Positions 37,692 through 42,577 of a DNA stretch of 42,577 bases are shown piece after piece; the stretch's first letter is position 1; each line of letters starts with the position of its first letter. The stretch comes from Cricetibacter osteomyelitidis. GTDB taxonomy: Bacteria; Pseudomonadota; Gammaproteobacteria; Enterobacterales; Pasteurellaceae. The DNA lies in contig NZ_SLYB01000020.1 of the NCBI RefSeq assembly GCF_004340985.1, positions 1 to 42,577 on the forward strand. The letters run 5' to 3'. The position numbers and the translations under genes were made by a program. The notes beneath the pieces are model-generated. The model was not told the origin of the DNA and did no database searches. It saw only the letters and a program-made list of their open reading frames with translations.

Positions 37692-38468
37692 TTAACCCAT
37701 TTTCCCGCGAATATAATCTTCCGTGCGTTTGTTTTGCGGTTTGTCGAAAATATTGCGGGTTTCACCGAATTCAATTAAATCGCCCAAATACATAAATGCC
37801 GTATAATCAGAACAGCGGGCTGCCTGCTGCATATTATGGGTAACGATAGCCACAGTATAATCGTGTTTTAACTCGGAAATCAATTCTTCGATTTTCATGG
37901 TGGAAATCGGGTCTAATGCAGAGCAAGGTTCGTCCAATAATAACACTTCCGGTTTCACCGCAATGCCGCGGGCGATACATAAACGTTGCTGCTGGCCGCC
38001 GGATAAGCTATCGCCACTTTGGTGCAGTTTGTCTTTCACCTCATTCCATAACGCCGCTTTGGTTAACGCCCATTCCACGCGGTCATTCATTTCCGATTTG
38101 CTTAGATTTTCAAACAAACGGATACCGAAGGCGATATTGTCATAAATAGACATCGGGAACGGTGTCGGTTTTTGGAACACCATACCGATTTTGGCTCGGA
38201 TAATTGAAATATCTGTTTGGGATGTAAGTAAATTTTCACCTTCCAACAGGATTTCACCGGTCGTTTTTTGTCCTGGATAAAGTTCATACATTCGGTTCAA
38301 TGTGCGTAATAAAGTAGATTTACCGCAACCGGACGGACCGATAAAAGCGGTCACTTTATTTTTTGCGATTCGCATATTAATATTTTTTAATGCGTGAAAA
38401 TCTCCATAGTAGAAATTTAAGTCATTTACGGTTAATTTGCTGTCGCTGATAGGGACGATATTATTCAT
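37692..38468 (-). CDS. pstB: Phosphate ABC transporter ATP-binding protein PstB
   Basis: ATPase subunit of the high-affinity phosphate importer PstSCAB, 258 aa, the usual PstB size. The protein opens with [19 protein letters not shown]. Walker A is GPSGCGKST near residues 43-51, the Q-loop is [14 protein letters not shown], a typical PstB word. The ABC signature is [14 protein letters not shown], Walker [14 protein letters not shown] and the switch histidine is in [10 protein letters not shown]. Start ATG with AAGGAATA upstream. It lies 13 bp after pstA in one transcript. The usual next gene phoU, whose product mediates Pst-to-PhoR signalling in E. coli, is absent. Confidence 0.96.
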   Translation of the reverse strand: MNNIVPISDSKLTVNDLNFYYGDFHALKNINMRIAKNKVTAFIGPSGCGKSTLLRTLNRMYELYPGQKTTGEILLEGENLLTSQTDISIIRAKIGMVFQKPTPFPMSIYDNIAFGIRLFENLSKSEMNDRVEWALTKAALWNEVKDKLHQSGDSLSGGQQQRLCIARGIAVKPEVLLLDEPCSALDPISTMKIEELISELKHDYTVAIVTHNMQQAARCSDYTAFMYLGDLIEFGETRNIFDKPQNKRTEDYIRGKMG

Positions 38469-38481
38469 TATAAACTATTCC

Positions 38482-39333
38482 TTAACGTTTTTTCGGTTGA
38501 AAATATAAACGGGTAATTAAATTAATGCCGAGCACAAATAGAGTAATCAAGGTTGCACCTGCCCAAGCTAAATTATTCCAATCTTGGAAGGGGCTGGCGG
38601 CATATTGATAAATCACTACCGGCAAATTCGCCATGGGTTTATTCATATTCGAAGAAATAAACTGGTTAGAAAGTGCAGTAAATAATAGTGGTGCGGTTTC
38701 CCCGGCAATACGTGCTACGGATAGTAAAATACCGGTAAGAATGCCGGATTTCGCCGAACGATAACAAATCATAATGATTACTTTCCATTGCGGGCAACCC
38801 AGTGCCGCCGCTGCTTCCCGTAAACTGTTCGGAATGAGCGAGAGCATATTATCAGTGGTTCGCACCACAATGGGGATCATAATAATCGCTAATGCCAACG
38901 ACCCCGCCCAACCGGAATAATGTTGTACTTGTGCCACATAAACTGCGTAAATAAACAATCCGATAACAATAGAAGGGGCGGAAAGCAGAATATCGTTTAA
39001 GAAACGGGTAGCCGATGACAGTTTGCTGTAACGGCCGTATTCCGCCAAATAAGTTCCCGCTAAAATACCGATAGGTGTACCGATTAAGGTCGCAACCACC
39101 AGCATTAAGCCTGAACCTAAAATAGCATTTACCAAACCGCCTTGTTCGCCGGGGCCGGGTGTTTTTTCTAAGAATAGTTCCAAAGACATTGCCGGAATCC
39201 CTTTGGTTATCAAGGTGGAGATAATCCACGTTAACCAAAATAAACCGAATATCACGGCGAAAAAGGATAAACTGAGCATCACTTTATTGCGGAGTTTACG
39301 GTATTGGAAACGGGTATTGTTGTAACGACTCAT
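38482..39333 (-). CDS. pstA: Phosphate ABC transporter permease PstA
   Basis: Inner-membrane permease of PstSCAB, 283 aa with about six hydrophobic segments. The segment [12 protein letters not shown] and the EAA-type loop [23 protein letters not shown] identify PstA. It follows pstC in the same direction; its ATG shares four bases with the pstC stop (ATGA at 39330-39333), indicating coupled translation. The C-terminal membrane segment ([18 protein letters not shown]) is normal. No frameshift or missing element is seen. Confidence 0.95.
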   Translation of the reverse strand: MSRYNNTRFQYRKLRNKVMLSLSFFAVIFGLFWLTWIISTLITKGIPAMSLELFLEKTPGPGEQGGLVNAILGSGLMLVVATLIGTPIGILAGTYLAEYGRYSKLSSATRFLNDILLSAPSIVIGLFIYAVYVAQVQHYSGWAGSLALAIIMIPIVVRTTDNMLSLIPNSLREAAAALGCPQWKVIIMICYRSAKSGILTGILLSVARIAGETAPLLFTALSNQFISSNMNKPMANLPVVIYQYAASPFQDWNNLAWAGATLITLFVLGINLITRLYFQPKKR

Positions 39334-40283
39334 ACTTTACGTCCTTCTTTTCTGGTCATGCGGGCAATCATTAAGCGTGAGCAGGCTAATACAATGGTAG
39401 TAATGACAAATAACAGCAAACCGATTTCCATTAACGCCGCTTTTTGTAATCCGCCCGCTTCGTTAAATTCGTTTGCGATAGCCGAAGCTATGGAGGTGGA
39501 CGGTGAAAAAATCGATTCCGGCAGGCGAAATGCGTTACCGATTACGAAAGTCACCGCCATGGTTTCGCCCAAGGCACGCCCCAAGCCCAGCATAATACTG
39601 CCGACTACTCCGGTTTTGGTGTAAGGCAACACCACTTTCCAAATTACTTCCCATGTGGTTGATCCCAGTCCGTAGGCGGATTCTTTTAACATCGGCGGAA
39701 CGACGGAAAACACATCACGCATCACAGAGGCGATATACGGAATAATCATAATGGCAAGCACTAAGCCCGCAGTAAATAAGCCGATACCGAAAGGTGCACC
39801 GGAAAATAATACGCCCACAAAGGGTAAACCGCTCAAACACTTGATTAAGTGCGGTTGAATATATTCTTGAAATAGAGGAACAAAGACAAACAATCCCCAC
39901 ATACCGTAGATAATCGACGGAATTGCCGCTAACATTTCAACGGCTAAGCTGATTGGCCGACGCAGCCATTCCGGTGCCAATTCGGTTAGAAATACTGCAA
40001 TGCCGAAAGAAATCGGAATTGCGAGCAATAATGCGATTAATGAAGAAACCACCGTACCGACAATCGGCACAACCGCACCATAATTACCGTTTACCGGATC
40101 CCAATCGTTTGTCCACAAAAATGTTATACCGAATTTACTGATAGATTCCCAACTGCCTGCAACCAAAGATAACAAAATTGCTGCTAACAGCAAAAATACA
40201 AAAATTGCAAAGCCTCGAGTGGCACCGCGAAATCCGCTTTCCTGCCAATGATGGGATTGCAATTCTTTTGATAAATTTTTCAT
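39330..40283 (-). CDS. pstC: Phosphate ABC transporter permease PstC
   Basis: Partner permease of PstA, 317 aa (E. coli PstC 319) with six hydrophobic segments after a cytoplasmic N-terminus. Typical blocks are [21 protein letters not shown], shown by its end [10 protein letters not shown], then [19 protein letters not shown] and the EAA loop [33 protein letters not shown] is the signature near the end of the permease core. The ATG has GGAGTAATAT upstream. It lies 165 bp after pstS, an unusually long gap for this operon that is packed with hairpins. Confidence 0.95.
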   Translation of the reverse strand: MKNLSKELQSHHWQESGFRGATRGFAIFVFLLLAAILLSLVAGSWESISKFGITFLWTNDWDPVNGNYGAVVPIVGTVVSSLIALLLAIPISFGIAVFLTELAPEWLRRPISLAVEMLAAIPSIIYGMWGLFVFVPLFQEYIQPHLIKCLSGLPFVGVLFSGAPFGIGLFTAGLVLAIMIIPYIASVMRDVFSVVPPMLKESAYGLGSTTWEVIWKVVLPYTKTGVVGSIMLGLGRALGETMAVTFVIGNAFRLPESIFSPSTSIASAIANEFNEAGGLQKAALMEIGLLLFVITTIVLACSRLMIARMTRKEGRKV

Positions 40284-40295
40284 TATATTACTCCT

Positions 40296-40425
40296 AATCC
40301 GCTAACGGCGGATTACTCGCCCCTACCGGAGCCGTTGGCTGAGCCAACGCTCAAAAAACGTTGTTTTTTGTGACCGCTCTTTTATTGTAGGGACGGCAGC
40401 ACATTATGCTTATGCCGTCCCTACA
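40296..40425. repeat. Hairpin cluster with MITE-like ends in the pstS-pstC gap
   Basis: Four hairpins stand in a row. AATCCGC/GCGGATT lies at 40296-40302 and 40308-40314. CGTTGGC/GCCAACG, flanked by GAG/CTC, lies at 40329-40352. CAAAAAAC/GTTTTTTG lies at 40352-40359 and 40363-40370. A perfect 13-bp stem TGTAGGGACGGCA/TGCCGTCCCTACA lies at 40386-40398 and 40413-40425. CGCCCCTAC (40318-40326) is an imperfect inverted copy of GTAGGGACG (40387-40395), so the block could be a small non-coding mobile element. It sits between pstS and pstC and could lower downstream expression. Confidence 0.55.
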
Positions 40426-40448
40426 TTATGCCGTTCATATCAAAAGCA

Positions 40449-41489
40449 TTACCATACAGCCTGACCTTTGGTATCTTTCACATTAGCTTTCCAGCTTGCT
40501 TGAATTTGTTTGACGACTTCTTGCGGCATAGGCACATAATCCAGTTCAAGTGCGGTATCCTGACCTTTAGTAAACGCCCAATCAAAGAATTTAAATACGG
40601 CTTTGGTTTGTTCCGGTTTTTCTGCGACTTTGTTGACTAAAATAAAGCTTGCCGCCGTTACAGGCCAAGATTGCTTACCGGGTTCATTGGTTAATACAAC
40701 CCCCATACCGGCAACTTCATTCCATTTCGCATTTGATGCGGCGGACATAAAACTGTCTTTAGACGGTTGCACAAATTCACCCGCTTGGTTTTGTAATGAA
40801 GTCCAGGATAAGTTGTTTTGTTTGGCGTAAGCATATTCTACGTAACCGATAGAATATTTTAATTGACGCACATACGCCGCCACACCTTCATTACCTTTAC
40901 CGCCTTGACCGGTCGGCCATTTCACCGCTTTGCCTTCGCCTACCTGCATTTTCCAATCGCTTGATACTTTGGCTAAATAATTCGTCCAACCAAATGTGGT
41001 ACCGGAACTGTCGGAACGGTGAACCACAATAATGGTTTTGCTGGGTAAGTTAAGATCAGGATTTAATGCTTTGATTGCCGCATCGTCCCATTTAGTGATT
41101 TTGCCTAAGAAAATATCTGCCAATACTGTGCCGGACAATTTCAATTTTCCTGCCGCAACATCGGGAATATTCACTACCGGCACCGTACCTCCGATAATGG
41201 CCGGGAATTGTACTAATTGATTATCGGCTAATTTATCCGCTTTCATCGGATCATCACTGGCACCGAAGTCAATAGTTTTCGCAATAATTTGCTGCTGCCC
41301 TCCGCCGGAACCGATAGATTGATAATTCACTTTATTGCCGGTTTCTTTTTCATATTGAGAAGCCCATTTCGCATAAATCGGATAAGGGAAAGATGCACCC
41401 GCACCGGTAATTGTATCCCCCGCTTGAGCTTGTGCTGCGAAAAGTAAACCTAAAGAAAGTCCTAACACGCTTAATTTTGTTTTTAACAT
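40449..41489 (-). CDS. pstS: Phosphate-binding periplasmic protein PstS
   Basis: Periplasmic phosphate receptor, 346-aa precursor, equal to E. coli PstS. The signal peptide ends AAQAQA at about residue 23, then GDTITGAGASFPYPIYAKW, the standard mature N-terminus. Phosphate ligands are recognisable in GAGASFP, SSGSGGGQQQI-like IGSGGGQQQI, DFGASDDPM and HRSDSSGTTFGWTNYL. The C-terminus FDWAFTKGQDTALELDYVPMP fits the family. It is the first gene of pstSCAB-phoBR and starts 64 bp from the Pho box; AAGGTGAAT is its ribosome-binding site. Two lysine-rich substitutions aside it is unremarkable. Confidence 0.97.
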   Translation of the reverse strand: MLKTKLSVLGLSLGLLFAAQAQAGDTITGAGASFPYPIYAKWASQYEKETGNKVNYQSIGSGGGQQQIIAKTIDFGASDDPMKADKLADNQLVQFPAIIGGTVPVVNIPDVAAGKLKLSGTVLADIFLGKITKWDDAAIKALNPDLNLPSKTIIVVHRSDSSGTTFGWTNYLAKVSSDWKMQVGEGKAVKWPTGQGGKGNEGVAAYVRQLKYSIGYVEYAYAKQNNLSWTSLQNQAGEFVQPSKDSFMSAASNAKWNEVAGMGVVLTNEPGKQSWPVTAASFILVNKVAEKPEQTKAVFKFFDWAFTKGQDTALELDYVPMPQEVVKQIQASWKANVKDTKGQAVW

Positions 41490-41553
41490 ATATTCACCTT
41501 GTAAAGTTGGAATGGATTACTACGTTGTTCGGGGGGAATATTACGCAAGAAAT

Positions 41554-41571
41554 GTTACAGTTTTATGACAA
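41554..41571 (-). promoter_or_regulatory. Pho box upstream of pstS
   Basis: On the minus strand this reads TTGTCATAAAACTGTAAC, two 7-bp CTGTCAT-type repeats separated by four AT-rich bases. It matches the E. coli consensus CTGTCATAAAACTGTCAT at 15 of 18 bases or better and lies 64-82 bp before the pstS start. PhoB made by the same operon should bind here, giving positive autoregulation under phosphate limitation. Confidence 0.85.
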
Positions 41572-41680
41572 ATAAATTTTTGCCGAAAAAGCTCTCGCCA
41601 TAGCACCGAGAAAGTGCGGTCATTTTTATAACAAATATGTTAGAATAAACCGCATCCTATATCCAAATACTCAATCAACG

Positions 41681-42148
41681 ATGAACTACCTTCAATATTA
41701 TCCTGTCGATATTGTGAACGGCGAAGGCACTCGCTGCACCTTGTTCGTGTCCGGTTGTACGCACGGCTGTAAAGGTTGCTATAACCAAAAAAGCTGGTCA
41801 TTCAGTGCAGGTGTACCTTTTGATGAAAGTATGGAACAACAAATTATCAAGGATCTAAAAGATACCCGCATTAAACGTCAAGGCTTGACTTTATCCGGCG
41901 GCGATCCGCTGCATCCGCGTAATGTGGAAACATTACTGCCTTTTGTACAGCGTTTAAAACAAGAATGTCCCGATAAAGACATTTGGTGCTGGACAGGCTA
42001 CAGGCTGGCGGAGTTAGATGAGTATCAACGACAAATGCTACCTTACATCGATGTGCTGATTGACGGCAAATTTATTCAAGCCGAAGCGGATCCCAGCTTA
42101 GTGTGGCGGGGATCTGCCAATCAAGTTATTTACCGTTTTAAAGTCTAA
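41681..42148 (+). CDS. nrdG: Anaerobic ribonucleotide reductase activating protein
   Basis: Radical SAM activase that creates the glycyl radical on NrdD for anaerobic deoxynucleotide synthesis. The 155-aa protein equals the usual NrdG size and opens MNYLQYYPVDIVNGEGTR. The CX3CX2C motif of the 4Fe-4S cluster is C26, C30 and C33 (CTHGCKGC). LSGGDPLHP is the SAM-binding glycine motif. The start is fixed by homology, because there is no good Shine-Dalgarno sequence before the ATG (only CAATCAACG), so translation may be weak. nrdD is not adjacent, unlike in E. coli. A USS lies in front (41612) and another overlaps the stop region (42148). Confidence 0.96.
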   Translation: MNYLQYYPVDIVNGEGTRCTLFVSGCTHGCKGCYNQKSWSFSAGVPFDESMEQQIIKDLKDTRIKRQGLTLSGGDPLHPRNVETLLPFVQRLKQECPDKDIWCWTGYRLAELDEYQRQMLPYIDVLIDGKFIQAEADPSLVWRGSANQVIYRFKV

Positions 42149-42155
42149 AGTGCGG

Positions 42156-42174
42156 TCGGTTTTCCGATTTTTTC
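42156..42174 (+). terminator. Possible terminator after nrdG
   Basis: TCGG (42156-42159) pairs with CCGA (42164-42167) around TTTT and is followed by six T residues. The stem is short, so this is only a weak candidate. Confidence 0.35.
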
Positions 42175-42228
42175 TATCATAAAGCTACATTCTCTATTGT
42201 CTGTCAGATTTACTTCCTCACAAGAAAA

Positions 42229-42244
42229 CGTGACTTAGATCACA
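42229..42244. promoter_or_regulatory. CRP-like operator upstream of the transketolase gene
   Basis: CGTGACTTAGATCACA fits TGTGA-N6-TCACA at nine of ten fixed bases. It lies about 110 bp before the transketolase start, in a 205-bp gap with no gene. Confidence 0.6.
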
Positions 42245-42353
42245 GTTTTGTTACTCAATAAAAACCTATCGAATTAATCACCGCACTTTGCAAAAAAAAT
42301 AGTGTAAAATGCAAAAATTACTTAATTACTAATTTTATTTTTCAGGAGTAAAT

Positions 42354-42577
42354 ATGGCAAATCGTCGAGAATTAGCAAACGCAATCCGCTTTTTAAGTAT
42401 GGACGCAGTGCAAAAAGCAAAATCAGGACACCCGGGTGCGCCTATGGGCATGGCGGATATCGCCGAAGTGTTATGGCGCGGGTTTTTAAAACATAATCCA
42501 ACCAACCCGAAATGGGCGGACCGTGACCGCTTTGTGCTTTCAAACGGTCATGGCTCAATGTTAATTTATAGCTTGTT
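42354..42577 (+). CDS. tkt: Transketolase, N-terminal part, cut by the window edge
   Basis: First 74 codons of a thiamine-diphosphate transketolase, which moves two-carbon units between sugar phosphates in the pentose phosphate pathway. The visible part reads [17 protein letters not shown], then [19 protein letters not shown], with H26 of the substrate/cofactor site, and [13 protein letters not shown] with the second conserved histidine H66. CAGGAGTAAAT is a good ribosome-binding site. Whether it is the tktA or tktB form cannot be told, since Pasteurellaceae usually have one. The remaining roughly 590 residues lie beyond the window. Confidence 0.95.
   Translation, partial: MANRRELANAIRFLSMDAVQKAKSGHPGAPMGMADIAEVLWRGFLKHNPTNPKWADRDRFVLSNGHGSMLIYSL

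Noticed and set aside
40318-40425. Hairpin block as a CRISPR array
   Set aside because: The stems differ from each other, have no regular spacers and no cas gene is in the window.

Overview
This window reads as a chromosomal segment from a member of the Pasteurellaceae. The main evidence is the 9-mer AAGTGCGGT (or its complement ACCGCACTT), found by eye about 32 times. This is the Haemophilus-type DNA uptake signal sequence; chance would give fewer than one copy in 42.6 kb. Gene content and protein sequences also fit (Haemophilus, Aggregatibacter, Pasteurella, Basfia and relatives). I cannot name the genus from sequence alone. I see no rRNA, tRNA, CRISPR array, insertion sequence or prophage. 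Coding density is high and essentially every gene is intact; only the last one is cut by the window edge.

Layout. (1) 1-5975, housekeeping: ppa and yeeX on the minus strand, divergent from serC-hisC-aroA (serine, histidine/aromatic and shikimate metabolism), then folD. (2) 6000-23200, a complete maltose/maltodextrin regulon in one block. malK-lamB-malM (minus) diverges from malEFG-malS (plus) across a 383-bp control region with two perfect CRP sites and MalT-box-like decamers. The activator gene malT (minus) diverges from malPQ (plus). Together these cover outer-membrane entry (LamB), periplasmic trimming (MalS) and binding (MalE), ABC import (MalFGK2), cytoplasmic breakdown (MalP, MalQ) and control (MalT plus CRP). 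(3) 23200-27016, a D-serine catabolism locus, dsdC divergent from dsdXA, clearly more AT-rich than its surroundings and without exact uptake sequences. (4) 27027-35609, mixed genes: satP (acetate/succinate uptake), recO-rlmD, trkA-mscL, mioC, ygiW, hxpB, gstA and a DASS-family transporter. (5) 35666-41571, a phosphate operon pstSCAB-phoBR (minus) with a clear Pho box and no phoU in it. (6) 41681-end, nrdG and the first 74 codons of a transketolase gene.

I found no wholly new system. The observations I rate highest are: a lineage-specific form of the MalT box, including a back-to-back pair that suggests malT autoregulation; malS placed inside the malEFG operon with a lipobox-like signal peptide; an apparent ATT start codon for recO; a cluster of four hairpins with MITE-like ends between pstS and pstC; the missing phoU; the AT-rich dsd island; and a short palindrome repeated inside two unrelated operons.
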